In this document: positions 1 through 9,290 of the stretch, one piece after another
Layout of the letters: the number at the start of each line of letters is the position of its first letter
Position numbering within the stretch: position 1 is the stretch's first letter
Source of the DNA: Oscillatoria salina IIICB1
Lineage (GTDB): Bacteria; Cyanobacteriota; Cyanobacteriia; Cyanobacteriales; SIO1D9
Assembly (NCBI RefSeq): GCF_020144665.1
Contig: NZ_JAAHBQ010000044.1
Location: 1 to 58,706, forward strand
Direction: 5' to 3'
Length of the DNA: 58,706 bases
Translations under genes and position numbers: made by a program
The notes under the pieces: model-generated
What the model saw: the letters and a program-made list of their open reading frames with translations, nothing else
Database searches by the model: none
What the model was told of the DNA's origin: nothing

Positions 1-104
1 AGTAAGCACAATGGCTTTGCCGGAGTGTCTAGAGGTTGCTTGGCGCAACCAAGAAGACTTTTTGTTTTCTGAATCCCTTTTCTTCTAGGAAGGGGAGTCG
101 TCAA
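1..104 (+). mobile_element. Right-end remnant of an IS200/IS605-type element
   Basis: The segment ends in GAATCCC (71-77), an imperfect hairpin, GGGGAG and GTCAA (100-104). This is the same layout as the right ends at 38503-38536 and 40764-40806. Upstream it shares AGTAAGCRCAAT (1-12), a small hairpin, GAGYGTCTAGAG and a second hairpin (34-39 with 45-50) with the element at 40421-40806. The left part lies outside the window. It contains no coding sequence. The architecture GAATC-hairpin-GAG-TCAA is that of the 3' end of TnpB-associated guide RNAs, so it may be the tail of such an RNA; this is an inference. Confidence 0.45.
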
Positions 105-110
105 GCAGAA

Positions 111-146
111 AAAAGGGTTAACCTGTGATTATTGGTTAACCCTTTT
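111..146 (-). terminator. Rho-independent terminator of ycf35
   Basis: A perfect 13-bp stem (111-123 with 134-146) is followed on the minus strand by a run of T. It lies 28 bp past the ycf35 stop codon. Confidence 0.85.
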
Positions 147-173
147 AAGCTTGGGAACGCGCATTAATTGCTC

Positions 174-527
174 TTACTTTTGTACAACTAACTTAACGTT
201 AGCGTTTTGCAGACCGCGTTGCTTGACTTCAGCCAAGGTTTTGTTAACGGCATACTTTTGATTGATCGAGTTGATCAACTCGGTTTGGTTGTGCTTCTTA
301 GCAACACCCCAGAGATCGGCGATCAAGTCGAAAGTGCCATCGCTGTTGCGAGACCAGCCAAGGTCATATTCGCCATCGAGAACAGCAACGATGTCTGCAC
401 GAACGCGCTGACCATTGTAGCCGCGAACGTCAGCTTCACTCTTAACAGTAATACCCAGGTCGCGCAGAGAAGCGGTCAAGATTTCGGAATCGGCGATCTT
501 AGTACGGAGAGTGCTGAAATGAGACAT
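174..527 (-). CDS. ycf35: Ycf35 family protein (DUF1257)
   Basis: This 117-residue protein begins MSHFSTLRTKI and matches the Ycf35/DUF1257 family of cyanobacteria and red-algal plastids, with the usual length. The biochemical function is not established. It appears soluble, with no signal peptide or membrane segment. The start is secured by a strong AGGAGGA ribosome site 7 bp before the ATG. It lies 106 bp downstream of ycf46 on the same strand and is closed by a clear terminator, so it is either the last gene of the RHH-ycf46-ycf35 unit or has its own promoter in the 106-bp gap. Family assignment is by recognition of the whole sequence. Confidence 0.88.
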   Translation of the reverse strand: MSHFSTLRTKIADSEILTASLRDLGITVKSEADVRGYNGQRVRADIVAVLDGEYDLGWSRNSDGTFDLIADLWGVAKKHNQTELINSINQKYAVNKTLAEVKQRGLQNANVKLVVQK

Positions 528-633
528 TTGGATTTCCTCCTAGAAAATGAGATTCAAAACGACAACGTTTGTTTTGGTGAAAACTGCTAGCATTTGCTAG
601 CCTTTGCTCCCGTTGGGATCGGGAGAAAGCCTG

Positions 634-2151
634 TTAAAACTCCATGCGCTGATATTCAGCTACGGAGGCAGCCGCAGGTCTTGCTCGCTGTCTTGCCCAA
701 TCTCTCAGGGCTGTGACCTGCTCTGTCATTGTCCGGGACAGAGGTAAAGTGGCTTTTATTGCGGCGATAATATCTAGCTGCGTGAATTCGCGGTCTTGGG
801 CGAATGCTTCGTACATGGCAGCTATGAGTGCCTGCTCTATCTCTGCTCCAGAAAAACCTTCTGATACTTTCGCAAGTTGGTCGATATCGAAACGAGCTAT
901 GTCTTCACGACGCTTGCGAAGATGAATTTTGAAAATTTCCATTCTTTCTTCTGTCGTTGGCAAATCAACGAAGAAGATTTCGTCAAAGCGACCTTTTCTT
1001 AAGAATTCCCCAGGTAGCCGTTCAACCCGGTTCGCCGTTGCCATCACAAATACGGGTGAGGTTTTTTCTTGCATCCAGGTTAAGAAGGAACCGAAGATGC
1101 GGCTTGATGTACCACCATCTGAGTCAGCCGAACCAGTGCTACCGGAAAAAGACTTATCTAATTCATCGATAAACAAAATTGCTGGCGAAATTGACTCTGC
1201 TGTTTTGAGGGCATTGCGTAAGTTAGCTTCTGACCTACCTACCATTGAGCCATCGTAGACTCTACCCATATCCAATCGTAATAGTGGCAATCCCCAGAGG
1301 CGAGATGTTGTTTTGGCGATCAGAGACTTACCGCAGCCTGGAACCCCTAAAATTAGCATTCCTTTTGGTTGAGGTAATCCGTAAGCCCTCGCTCTTTCTG
1401 TGAAAGCATTAGAACGCTGTCTCAGCCACCGCTTTAGTTCTTCTAGTCCACCGATCGAATCGATTGTTTCGTCTTCTTCGATGTATTCTAAAATACCATT
1501 GCGGCGAATTAGTTGCTTTTTCTCCGAGAGGATGACTTCTACTTCCTCTTCGGTCAAGCGTTTTGCTTGTACTTGAGCTTTGCGGTAAACTTTTTCCGCT
1601 TCATCCTTGGTCAATCCTAAAGCAGCTTTGAGCAGTTTTTCTCGTACCTCAGTGGTGAGGCGGCGATTTTTGCCCTTTTCTAACTGCTGGCTCAAAACTC
1701 GGTCTAACTCCGCCATGTCGGGCAAGGGAAAGTCGAGAACCACTACTTCTTTTTCTAGCTCGATGGGAATCTGCTGAATCGGCGACATTAAAATAATAAT
1801 TTTTTCTGTGCCTTTAAAAGAAGCGATCGCATCTCGCAACCACCGAGTTGTCCCTGGTGAATCTATATATGGATGAAGGTCTTTAAATATATAAATACCT
1901 GGTTCTCGCTGTCTTACTACCCACTCGATCGCCGCTTCTGGCGATACTGTATTATGTTGGGTGACGTGGCGGGGTTGACCGTACTCTACGATGCCGTGTG
2001 TCACTGTCCATATATAGACGTGGCGATGGCTCGTTCTCATCTGGGCAATCTTGGCGATCGCTTGTTCGGCTCGTTCTTCCTCAGAAGTTACGAGGTAGAT
2101 GAGGGGATATTGAGCTTGAACGAGAATACCTAGCTCTTCTTGCATAACCAT
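634..2151 (-). CDS. ycf46: Ycf46-like AAA+ ATPase
   Basis: This 505-residue AAA+ protein has an N-terminal non-catalytic domain (about 1-240) followed by one ATPase module. The Walker A motif GVPGCGKS lies near residue 270, the Walker B motif is ILFIDELDK, and arginine-finger-like residues occur in FLRKGRFDEIFF. The sequence matches Ycf46, which is kept in cyanobacteria and some plastids. In Synechocystis the homologue is stress-responsive and has been linked to inorganic-carbon use. It is probably soluble. A ribbon-helix-helix protein gene sits 64 bp upstream and ycf35 downstream, all on the minus strand, suggesting co-transcription. Confidence 0.88.
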   Translation of the reverse strand: MVMQEELGILVQAQYPLIYLVTSEEERAEQAIAKIAQMRTSHRHVYIWTVTHGIVEYGQPRHVTQHNTVSPEAAIEWVVRQREPGIYIFKDLHPYIDSPGTTRWLRDAIASFKGTEKIIILMSPIQQIPIELEKEVVVLDFPLPDMAELDRVLSQQLEKGKNRRLTTEVREKLLKAALGLTKDEAEKVYRKAQVQAKRLTEEEVEVILSEKKQLIRRNGILEYIEEDETIDSIGGLEELKRWLRQRSNAFTERARAYGLPQPKGMLILGVPGCGKSLIAKTTSRLWGLPLLRLDMGRVYDGSMVGRSEANLRNALKTAESISPAILFIDELDKSFSGSTGSADSDGGTSSRIFGSFLTWMQEKTSPVFVMATANRVERLPGEFLRKGRFDEIFFVDLPTTEERMEIFKIHLRKRREDIARFDIDQLAKVSEGFSGAEIEQALIAAMYEAFAQDREFTQLDIIAAIKATLPLSRTMTEQVTALRDWARQRARPAAASVAEYQRMEF

Positions 2152-2215
2152 CGACCTATCTTAAAACTACGTGCAATCACTGAAATCGCGAGCGAGGTCT
2201 TGCCCCAACCCCTAC

Positions 2216-2566
2216 TCAGCAGGGAACTAATTCTTCCTCTCCTTCGGAATCGGTACTTCCTTTTACTTGTTCTCGTACCTTTTCTACCGGAAGCTCCTCA
2301 GCCAATACTCCTGGCTGATCTTTCAGGGAAACCATCTGCCCATCTTTGTTGACCAAGGCGCTGTTGCACTCAGGACAAGCATATACTTGATGGGTTTTTC
2401 CTCGATCTGCTTCTACCTCGTCTACCATCTCTGGATATTTTAAGTAGAAGACGATTGCTCTTTCTACTATTGCTGACATCGATTCTGTGTCAACCGCAGA
2501 GCGAATCTTTAGTTGGCGATGGAGTCCTGGTGGAAGATATAACGTGACTTTTTGCTTGTCTGGCAT
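2216..2566 (-). CDS. Ribbon-helix-helix-like small regulator
   Basis: A 116-residue protein if started at MPDKQKV. An upstream in-frame Met at 2641 would add 25 basic residues, but GAGAGTGAA directly before 2566 favours the shorter form. Residues about 4-45 (VTLYLPPGLHRQLKIRSAV, then SMSAIVERAIVFYL) have the strand-helix-helix pattern of Arc/MetJ/CopG DNA-binding proteins. The middle holds a lone CPEC pair that could bind metal, and the C-terminus is acidic. It precedes ycf46 on the same strand, as in the stress-responsive ycf46 operon of Synechocystis, so it may control or accompany that ATPase. Its DNA target is unknown. Confidence 0.72.
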   Translation of the reverse strand: MPDKQKVTLYLPPGLHRQLKIRSAVDTESMSAIVERAIVFYLKYPEMVDEVEADRGKTHQVYACPECNSALVNKDGQMVSLKDQPGVLAEELPVEKVREQVKGSTDSEGEEELVPC

Positions 2567-2645
2567 TTCACTCTCAATCTTTCTACCCAGGTTTCTTTTG
2601 TTAGCATATCGATTTGATTTCTGGCTGTCAAGCTGTTTCACCGTT

Positions 2646-3317
2646 ATGACGGCAATATTGTTATATTTGTTTACATTTCCGGGTTGCCAAGTCGGTTCAG
2701 CGAATAAATCATCAGCACTAAATCATGATTTTCCCTTGGTAATTAAATTTCTGAAACCCTTGCAATTAAAGCACTTTGGTGATAATTTTCCCACTCGACA
2801 GGGGCGAGTTCTCATCAAGAAAATCCTTTCTGGAACTTTGTTAACATTAATTTTGTTTGGCTGTCGGAGTTCACAACTGGCGGTTTCTGGCTGGGAAATT
2901 TATCGTAACCAACGCTACAACTTTGAATTTCCCTATCCGAGTAACTGGATCGCCTTACCGATGCCCGATAATCGAGATGGACAAATTTTTCAAGATCCTA
3001 GCAACCCTAGCGTCGAAATTAGAGGTTGGGCAGGGAATAGCTTATCAGGAATTGAGATTGAGATCGATCCGCGATCGCACCACACCGATCATCAATCCAT
3101 AAAAACTAAACCAGAAAACTTGATCACCGAACAAGGATTAACAGGAAAACTATATATCGAAATCGGCTCCGAGATTAGCCTCATGAAACTAACACTGTTA
3201 CAAGGAGATATACAGTACAACTGGCGAGGAGAAGCCGAAAGCGAAGAATTTGCCAATTATTACCGTTTATTTGACTTTATTGCCACTCGCTACCGAGTTT
3301 TACCCCCAGAGGAGTGA
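2646..3317 (+). CDS. Probable lipoprotein, PsbP/Mog1-like fold possible
   Basis: A 224-residue reading from ATG 2646; the frame is open from 2487 but overlaps the divergent RHH gene. A basic stretch followed by LTLILFGC is a plausible lipobox. The mature part begins after that Cys and contains RYNFEFPYPSNW, reminiscent of PsbP-like and Mog1-like domains that open with a phrase of this kind. I do not recognise a named family. The true start is uncertain, because the lipobox lies about 70 residues into this reading. A TTG codon at 2760 would give a shorter precursor. A role in the periplasm or at the membrane surface is inferred from the lipobox only. Confidence 0.55.
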   Translation: MTAILLYLFTFPGCQVGSANKSSALNHDFPLVIKFLKPLQLKHFGDNFPTRQGRVLIKKILSGTLLTLILFGCRSSQLAVSGWEIYRNQRYNFEFPYPSNWIALPMPDNRDGQIFQDPSNPSVEIRGWAGNSLSGIEIEIDPRSHHTDHQSIKTKPENLITEQGLTGKLYIEIGSEISLMKLTLLQGDIQYNWRGEAESEEFANYYRLFDFIATRYRVLPPEE

Positions 3318-3348
3318 GGGGGGAGACAAGGAGGAGGGGGAAGACAAA

Positions 3349-3381
3349 CTGATAACTGTTCACTGATAACTGTTCACTGAT
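3349..3381. repeat. Short dispersed repeat (CTGATAACTGTTCA units)
   Basis: Two full copies and a partial copy of CTGATAACTGTTCA in tandem. The same unit recurs at 53960-54013, and related motifs occur near 58520. No coding content. Confidence 0.7.
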
Positions 3382-3398
3382 GAACCTAATCCCCAGAC

Positions 3399-3788
3399 TT
3401 AATCAATCATCGCAATACATTCAATTTCGACAAGAACATCTTTTGGTAAACGAGGAACTTCGACACAGGCGCGGGCGGGTGCAGTTGCTTCGTTAAAATA
3501 TTGGGCATAAACTTGATTCATTGCGGCAAAATTTGGCAAATCGGTCAAAAAAACCGTAGTTTTGACGACATTTTCCCAAGTTGCGCCAGCCGCAGCCAGA
3601 ACAGCTTCTAAATTCGTCATTACTTGTTTAGTTTGCTGGGTAATATCTCCCACACCGACAATTTCGCCTGTTTTGGGGTTGAGGGAAATTTGACCAGCAA
3701 GGAAGATCATTTTTCCTGTAGCCGCGATCGCTTGATTATACGGTCCAACGGGTGCAGGTGCTGCTTCAGTACGAATAACTTCTTTCAT
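3399..3788 (-). CDS. ridA: RidA family reactive-enamine/imine deaminase
   Basis: This 129-residue protein of the YjgF/YER057c/UK114 (RidA) family has the N-terminal [11 protein letters not shown] signature, the Arg in [13 protein letters not shown] that binds the substrate carboxylate, and the terminal VEIECIA strand. The family hydrolyses reactive enamine/imine intermediates made by PLP enzymes and is cytosolic and trimeric. The open frame extends upstream to 3836, but the start at 3788 gives the standard family length and begins 2 bp after the Nudix stop codon. The Nudix-RidA pair is therefore almost certainly one transcript, consistent with a metabolite-cleaning function. Confidence 0.92.
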   Translation of the reverse strand: MKEVIRTEAAPAPVGPYNQAIAATGKMIFLAGQISLNPKTGEIVGVGDITQQTKQVMTNLEAVLAAAGATWENVVKTTVFLTDLPNFAAMNQVYAQYFNEATAPARACVEVPRLPKDVLVEIECIAMID

Positions 3789-3790
3789 AG

Positions 3791-4261
3791 TTAATTTGTC
3801 AAATGAGGACGAATGCCATAATTTCGGTAACGCCAATAGTCGCGCAAAATGCGCTCGTGGTCAAAACAAAGATTTTTGGGTAACTCCCAAGAGGGAAAAA
3901 TACCGAGATTTTTCGCATCGTCATTAGCTTTGGGTTCACCTTGCGCGCTAGCGAGAAAGACGACACTTAGAGTATGTTGACGAGGGTCGCGATCGGGGGC
4001 AGAGTAAACTTGGAACTGTTCGATTAGTTCCACTTGTAGGCTAACTTCTTCCTCTGCTTCCCGTTTAGCTGCGGTTTCTACCGATTCTCCGTAATCGACA
4101 AAACCGCCAGGAAGCGCCCAACCATGAGGAGGATTTTGACGTTCGATTAACACAATCGGTAGATGGGGTTTGTCAATTAGTTCGATAATGATATCGACAG
4201 TTGGGGTAGGATTTCGGTGAGCCAAAGTGTTTGGGTTCCTTTTCTGCTGAAGTGCGACCAC
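3791..4261 (-). CDS. Nudix hydrolase
   Basis: This 156-residue protein has a Nudix box spanning [20 protein letters not shown]. The Gly-x5-Glu-x7-Arg-Glu core and the metal-binding Glu pair are all present, but the last Gly of the consensus is Ser. The sequence around it ([12 protein letters not shown]) resembles ADP-ribose pyrophosphatase and related housekeeping Nudix enzymes, so a role in clearing nucleoside-diphosphate derivatives is likely. The exact substrate cannot be read from sequence. It is the first gene of a two-gene unit with ridA. Confidence 0.88.
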   Translation of the reverse strand: MVALQQKRNPNTLAHRNPTPTVDIIIELIDKPHLPIVLIERQNPPHGWALPGGFVDYGESVETAAKREAEEEVSLQVELIEQFQVYSAPDRDPRQHTLSVVFLASAQGEPKANDDAKNLGIFPSWELPKNLCFDHERILRDYWRYRNYGIRPHLTN

Positions 4262-4428
4262 AGGTTATTTTACCAGTTTGGGGGAATTGATAATTTTCGC
4301 GCATTCGGCGGAGCCGTTCTCGCAGAGTAGACGCTAAGACGCAAAGGAAGATCGCGAAGAAGTTCTTCTCAGGGAGAGAGTCAAAAAGTCTCGCTTCAGT
4401 TTAAATTAAAATAAACCGAAAAGTTGTG

Positions 4429-5382
4429 ATGGTAAATAAGCGAAATGTAAATACTGCAAAGACTTTGACTGTTGTGGGGGCGGGTGCTTGGGGTTCGACT
4501 TTAGCGCAACTTGCTGCTTACAATGTTAAGGTACGATTGTGGTCGCGTAGCAGTGAAGAAAGTTTAGAGGATGCGATCGCTGGGGCGGATTTTATTTTAT
4601 CAGCAGTTTCGATGCAGGGTGTGAGACCGACGATCGCTAAGTTAGAAAAGCTCGATTTGTCAGATAATCTAATTATTATTAGTGCTACAAAAGGCTTAGA
4701 CCCGGTGACTACTCATACTCCTTCTTTATTGTGGCAAGAAGCTTTTCCTCAGAATGCGGTGGTTGTAATTTCGGGACCTAATTTATCTAAAGAAATTCAA
4801 CAAGAATTACCTGCGGCGACGGTAGTGGCGAGTAAGAAGCAAGAGGCGGTACAACAAGTACAGGAAATTTTTGCCTCGGAGATATTTCGAGTTTATGCTA
4901 ATAGCGATCCACTGGGAACCGAATTAGGTGGTACGCTCAAGAATGTAATGGCGATCGCTGCGGGTGTATGTGATGGTTTGCAATTGGGAACTAATGCTAA
5001 AGCGGCGCTTTTAACGAGGGCTTTACCTGAAATGGTTCGGATTGGCACTACTTTGGGTGCTACTGTCGAAACTTTTTTCGGTTTATCTGGTTTGGGCGAT
5101 TTATTAGCCACTTGTAGCAGTTCCCTTTCCCGCAATTATCAAGTTGGCTACGGACTCGCCCAAGGGAAATCTGTAGAACAACTTTTGACAGAAATTGAGG
5201 GAACTGCTGAAGGAGTTTATACTACTAAAGTTGTTATCGATCTTGCCCAGCAACAGGATATTTCTGTGCCAATTTCCCAGCAAGTTTATTTACTTCTTGA
5301 AGGCAAAATTTCTCCTAGAGAAGCAGTTATTTCTCTTATGGAACGCGAGTTGAAATCGGAGTTTAGCGATTTATTTGCCTAA
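4429..5382 (+). CDS. gpsA: NAD(P)H-dependent glycerol-3-phosphate dehydrogenase
   Basis: This 317-residue enzyme reduces dihydroxyacetone phosphate to sn-glycerol 3-phosphate for phospholipid synthesis in the cytosol. The N-terminal Rossmann motif is VVGAGAWGSTLA. The GPNLSKEI block and the catalytic Lys in GTELGGTLKNVMAIAAG mark the family, and the C-terminal helical domain is complete. An in-frame GTG lies directly before the ATG at 4429; the ATG is preferred. The length is slightly short of typical GpsA (about 330) because the loop after the first beta-alpha unit is compact. The MFS transporter follows 40 bp downstream. Confidence 0.93.
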   Translation: MVNKRNVNTAKTLTVVGAGAWGSTLAQLAAYNVKVRLWSRSSEESLEDAIAGADFILSAVSMQGVRPTIAKLEKLDLSDNLIIISATKGLDPVTTHTPSLLWQEAFPQNAVVVISGPNLSKEIQQELPAATVVASKKQEAVQQVQEIFASEIFRVYANSDPLGTELGGTLKNVMAIAAGVCDGLQLGTNAKAALLTRALPEMVRIGTTLGATVETFFGLSGLGDLLATCSSSLSRNYQVGYGLAQGKSVEQLLTEIEGTAEGVYTTKVVIDLAQQQDISVPISQQVYLLLEGKISPREAVISLMERELKSEFSDLFA

Positions 5383-5422
5383 ATTTTACTTGTTTTTAAA
5401 TGTTCACTTAATTGAAGATTAA

Positions 5423-6817
5423 ATGCCAACTCAGGAAAAAGAAATTACCCACGAAAAGCAAGAAAAAACCGAAAAACCAATTTTAAATTTTTTCCAGCTT
5501 TGGAATATGAGCTTTGGCTTTTTTGGTATTCAATATGGTTGGGCTTTACAGTTTGCCAATACCAGTGCTATTTATGAATATTTGGGTGCCGAACCCGAAC
5601 AAATTCCGATGTTATGGTTGGCTGCTCCTTTAAGTGGCTTAATTGTCCAGCCAATTGTCGGTCATCTCAGCGATCGCACCTGGGGATTTTTAGGAAGAAG
5701 ACGACCATATTTTTTAGTTGGTGCAATTCTGAGTTCGACTGCTTTAATTTTAATGCCTAATTCTTCCACGCTTTGGATGGCAGCAGGTTTGCTCTGGATT
5801 TTAGATACTTCGGTTAATATTAGCTTGGAACCTTTTCGTGCTTTTGTCGCCGATATTTTGCCTCTAAAACAGCGAACGCAGGGCTTTGCAATGCAAAGTT
5901 TTTTTATTGGTTTTGGCGCAGTTGTAGCCGCCATTTCTCCTTGGTTGTTGGCGAATTTTTTGGGCGTTACGAGAGCAGCAGATAATCAAAATGGTATTCC
6001 TTTGACGGTCAAGATTTCTTTTTATTTAGGGGCTGCTGTTTTTTTGATTACAGTGCTATGGACAATTGTAACTACTAAAGAATATCCGCCAGAAGATTTA
6101 GCAGCTTTTCGCAAAAAAAACTCAGAAAATGGCGGATTTTTCAATGGGGTAAAAGAACTTTTTCATGCTTATAAAACTATGCCAGAAACGATGAAACAAT
6201 TGGGCTGGGTACAGTTTTTTACTTGGCTAGGAATGTTTTGCGTATTGTTATATTTTCCGCCCGCAGTAGCTAGATATATTTTTGGCGCGATCGATCGAAC
6301 ATCACCAATTTATACTTATGGTATTGAATGGGCAGGAATTTGTATTGGAGTTTATAATGGGGTTTGCTTTATTTTTTCCTTATTTTTAGCAAAAGTTACG
6401 CAATTAACAAGTAGGAAAATAACTCATGCTTTTTGCTTGTTTTGTGGGGGTGCAGCCTTGATGTCTTTACTCTTTATTCGCGATCCATATTTGTTATTTA
6501 TTCCGATGATTTGTTTAGGGCTTGCTTGGGCGAGTATGCTAGCAATACCTTACTCGATTTTGGCAGATGCTTTACCTGCGGAAGAAACTGGGGTTTATCT
6601 GGGAATTTTTAATGCGTTTATCGTCATTCCCCAAATAATTGCTGCTTTAGGTTTGGGCTGGGTGATGCACAATTTTTTGGATAATAATCACTTAATGGCA
6701 GTAGTTTTAGGTGGTACTTTGATGATAGTAGCGTCACTGTTAGTTGCTGGAGTTGAGGACGTAGGTGAGGAGAAAGAAAGAGAAGTTGTCCGGGAAAAGT
6801 TGACAGGAGAAAGTTAG
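5423..6817 (+). CDS. MFS transporter, sugar (sucrose/maltose-type) symporter-like
   Basis: This 464-residue integral membrane protein has about 12 hydrophobic segments. The signature between segments 2 and 3 is GHLSDRTWGFLGRRRPYF, which matches the sucrose/maltose proton-symporter branch (SUC/SLC45-like) of the major facilitator superfamily. The central cytoplasmic loop lies around residues 225-255. The N-terminus is a charged, Glu/Lys-rich cytosolic tail. The next gene is 4-alpha-glucanotransferase malQ, which supports a role in moving a glucoside across the plasma membrane. The actual sugar and direction are inferred, not shown. Confidence 0.82.
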   Translation: MPTQEKEITHEKQEKTEKPILNFFQLWNMSFGFFGIQYGWALQFANTSAIYEYLGAEPEQIPMLWLAAPLSGLIVQPIVGHLSDRTWGFLGRRRPYFLVGAILSSTALILMPNSSTLWMAAGLLWILDTSVNISLEPFRAFVADILPLKQRTQGFAMQSFFIGFGAVVAAISPWLLANFLGVTRAADNQNGIPLTVKISFYLGAAVFLITVLWTIVTTKEYPPEDLAAFRKKNSENGGFFNGVKELFHAYKTMPETMKQLGWVQFFTWLGMFCVLLYFPPAVARYIFGAIDRTSPIYTYGIEWAGICIGVYNGVCFIFSLFLAKVTQLTSRKITHAFCLFCGGAALMSLLFIRDPYLLFIPMICLGLAWASMLAIPYSILADALPAEETGVYLGIFNAFIVIPQIIAALGLGWVMHNFLDNNHLMAVVLGGTLMIVASLLVAGVEDVGEEKEREVVREKLTGES

Positions 6818-6993
6818 GTGACATACTCCCACTGTGCAATCTCTGATTACAAGGTAAATTTTTCCTTGTCTGGCGATAGAGGTGACAAACTGCTACCTCA
6901 GTGTATTAATCTAGTTGGTTGGCAGCGATCGACAATGTTTGAGTCGGTCGGCTTGACTGTTGTTCGCTAATTATTTTTTTGATAGGAAAGTGT

Positions 6994-8511
6994 ATGGATC
7001 TTTCAAGAGCAAGCGGCATCTTATTACATCCTACTTCTTTACCCGGTCGCTTTGGCATTGGCGAGTTAGGACCGGAAGCATATCGCTTTATTGATTTTTT
7101 GGCAGAAAGTTACCAGCAAGTTTGGCAAATTTTGCCTTTGGGACCGACGGGATTTGGCAATTCTCCTTACTTATCCTATTCAGCTTTAGCAGGTAATCCT
7201 TTGCTGATCGACTTAGAATGGTTGCATTCAGAAGGACTTCTTGCAGAAGAAGATTTTGGTTTGCTACCAGAATTCGGGTGCGATCGCGTCAACTACGATT
7301 TAGTTTACGAAACCAAATTACCTTTACTCAATCAAGCTAGCTTAAATTTTCGGGCAAAAGCATCGCCATCTCAACGAGAAGCATTTGAGCAATTTTGTCA
7401 AGTTCATAGTTATTGGCTTGATGACTATGCTTTATTTATGGCAATTAAAGAAGCTCACGACGGTGCAAGCTGGCATACTTGGGATGAAGAGATTGCCAAA
7501 CGCTCAACTACAGCGATCGCCAAATGGCAGTCTCGCCTGAGTGAAGAAATCTTTCGTCATAAATATCTTCAGTTTGAATTTTACCGTCAATGGTCAGAAC
7601 TGAAAAACTACGCCAACGAAAAAGGGATTAAAATCTTTGGTGATATTCCCATTTACGTCGCCCATGACAGTGCCGATGTTTGGGCGCATCCCGATATTTT
7701 CTGCTTAGACAAAGAAACAGGCGAACCAGCACTCATGGCTGGCGTTCCCCCAGATTACTTTAGCGAAACAGGTCAACTGTGGGGAAATCCAGTTTATAAC
7801 TGGGAGCAAATCCAAAAAAATAACTTTAAGTGGTGGATACAGCGCTTCAAAGCCACACTCGAATACGTTGACATCATCCGGATCGATCATTTTCGCGGAT
7901 TTGAATCTTTTTGGGCAGTACCCCAAGGCGAAAAAGTCGCAATTAACGGCGAATGGATCGAAGCACCCGGAATAGCCTTCTTTGAAATACTGCGCGAACA
8001 ATTAGGAAAACTGCCAATTGTCGCCGAAGACTTAGGAGAAATCACACCCGAAGTCGAAGCCTTACGCGATCGCTTCGATTTTCCCGGCATGAAAGTTTTA
8101 CATTTTGCCTTTGACTCCGGAGTTGACAATCCTTTTTTACCCTTTAACTACACTTCGCGCAACTGTGTAATTTACACCGGAACTCACGATAACAACACCA
8201 CTCTCGGCTGGTTTAACGAACGATCCCCCGAAGCCCAACAAAGAGTTTTACAATATCTTGGTTGCGTAGAGCCAGAGGGCATTAATTGGAGTTTAACCCG
8301 TCTTGCCCTTGGTTCTATAGCCAATCTAGCCATCTTTCCCTTACAAGACATTTTAGGCTTAGGAACGGAAGGCAAAATGAATACTCCAGGTAAAGAAGAA
8401 GGAAACTGGAGTTGGCGTTATCAAGCCTCTGCTTTAACGCCAGAATTGTGCCAGCGACTCAAGGATTTGACTTACCTTTATCGTCGCGCCCCTCAACAAA
8501 TCACTCCCTAA
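6994..8511 (+). CDS. malQ: 4-alpha-glucanotransferase (amylomaltase, GH77)
   Basis: This 505-residue GH77 enzyme transfers alpha-1,4-glucan segments in glycogen/maltodextrin metabolism. Visible landmarks are the N-terminal GILLHPTSLPGRFGIGELG, the nucleophile Asp in DIIRIDHFRGFESFW, the acid/base Glu in IVAEDLGEITPEV, and the transition-state Asp in GTHDNNTTLGW. The full length matches the family. ATG 6994 is preferred over the upstream TTG at 6979 because AGGAAAG sits at the right distance. A 176-bp spacer with a small inverted repeat (6849-6869) separates it from the sugar transporter, so it may have its own promoter. Confidence 0.95.
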   Translation: MDLSRASGILLHPTSLPGRFGIGELGPEAYRFIDFLAESYQQVWQILPLGPTGFGNSPYLSYSALAGNPLLIDLEWLHSEGLLAEEDFGLLPEFGCDRVNYDLVYETKLPLLNQASLNFRAKASPSQREAFEQFCQVHSYWLDDYALFMAIKEAHDGASWHTWDEEIAKRSTTAIAKWQSRLSEEIFRHKYLQFEFYRQWSELKNYANEKGIKIFGDIPIYVAHDSADVWAHPDIFCLDKETGEPALMAGVPPDYFSETGQLWGNPVYNWEQIQKNNFKWWIQRFKATLEYVDIIRIDHFRGFESFWAVPQGEKVAINGEWIEAPGIAFFEILREQLGKLPIVAEDLGEITPEVEALRDRFDFPGMKVLHFAFDSGVDNPFLPFNYTSRNCVIYTGTHDNNTTLGWFNERSPEAQQRVLQYLGCVEPEGINWSLTRLALGSIANLAIFPLQDILGLGTEGKMNTPGKEEGNWSWRYQASALTPELCQRLKDLTYLYRRAPQQITP

Positions 8512-8525
8512 ATCGAGTCAGATTT

Positions 8526-9290
8526 TCATGACTTGGGATTAGCTTGATAAGTCACTTCCTGCACTTGATTTGGTGGACCGAGTTGCTTTGCCTTTTGGTC
8601 GTTAAAAGCAACCAAAATACCTCCAGCATTACCAGCGAGTACAGTTAATTTCTTATCTGCTACCCAAGTCCGTTGAGTACCTTCTTCGAGAGTACCTTCA
8701 AACTCGGTCTTGCCATCCGCGACAATTCGCAGCCAAGATTCGGATTTCACGGTGACACCAACCACCACAGGCTTAGATTCAGAATTAACTTGGTCTAACT
8801 TTTGTGGCAGCGTGTCAATCTGATTTTGTGGTTCGAGAGACTGCTTTTCTAATTGAACGCTATTGACCTGCAAAATAGAACGCTCAATCGTCATCGAAAG
8901 ACTATTAACCGCAGCAACCACAATTACCACATATAACAGATAAAGATGTATCGGTCGCAACTGACCGAGACGAAAACTCTCCCACTTTGGCTTAATCCAG
9001 GGTTGGCTTGGGTAAATTGGAAAATCTCTGGCAAATTCTCCTCCTTTCAAGCCCAAAGCATCAGCAAATTGCTTGATTAACCCTCGAATATAAACTGGTT
9101 CCGGCAATAAATCCAGTCTGCCTTCTTCAATCGCCTTGAGCAAGCGCATCCGAATCATAGTTCTTGCTGCCACCTCATCGATGGACAATTTTTGTTCAGT
9201 GCGAATCTCGCGCAGACGAGAGCCAAGTTCTGTAAGTTTTTCGAGTTGTTCTTCTTGAGGATTAACGATTTGCTTCTTTTTTTTCTTCAT
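8526..9290 (-). CDS. RodZ-like helix-turn-helix membrane protein
   Basis: This 254-residue protein has a poly-Lys start, a cytoplasmic Xre-type helix-turn-helix domain (about 18-85, containing [19 protein letters not shown]), a juxtamembrane basic stretch, one transmembrane segment ([17 protein letters not shown]), and a periplasmic DUF4115-type beta domain near the C-terminus ([15 protein letters not shown]). This order is that of RodZ/YfgA, which links MreB to the membrane in cell-shape control. Whether this copy does so is not shown. Its ATG overlaps the stop of the upstream pseudouridine synthase (GTATGA), so translation is coupled. Confidence 0.85.
   Translation of the reverse strand: MKKKKKQIVNPQEEQLEKLTELGSRLREIRTEQKLSIDEVAARTMIRMRLLKAIEEGRLDLLPEPVYIRGLIKQFADALGLKGGEFARDFPIYPSQPWIKPKWESFRLGQLRPIHLYLLYVVIVVAAVNSLSMTIERSILQVNSVQLEKQSLEPQNQIDTLPQKLDQVNSESKPVVVGVTVKSESWLRIVADGKTEFEGTLEEGTQRTWVADKKLTVLAGNAGGILVAFNDQKAKQLGPPNQVQEVTYQANPKS

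Noticed and set aside
207..590. 127-codon plus-strand frame over ycf35
   Set aside because: It is antisense to a clear ycf35 gene with a strong ribosome site; the sequence has no family features.
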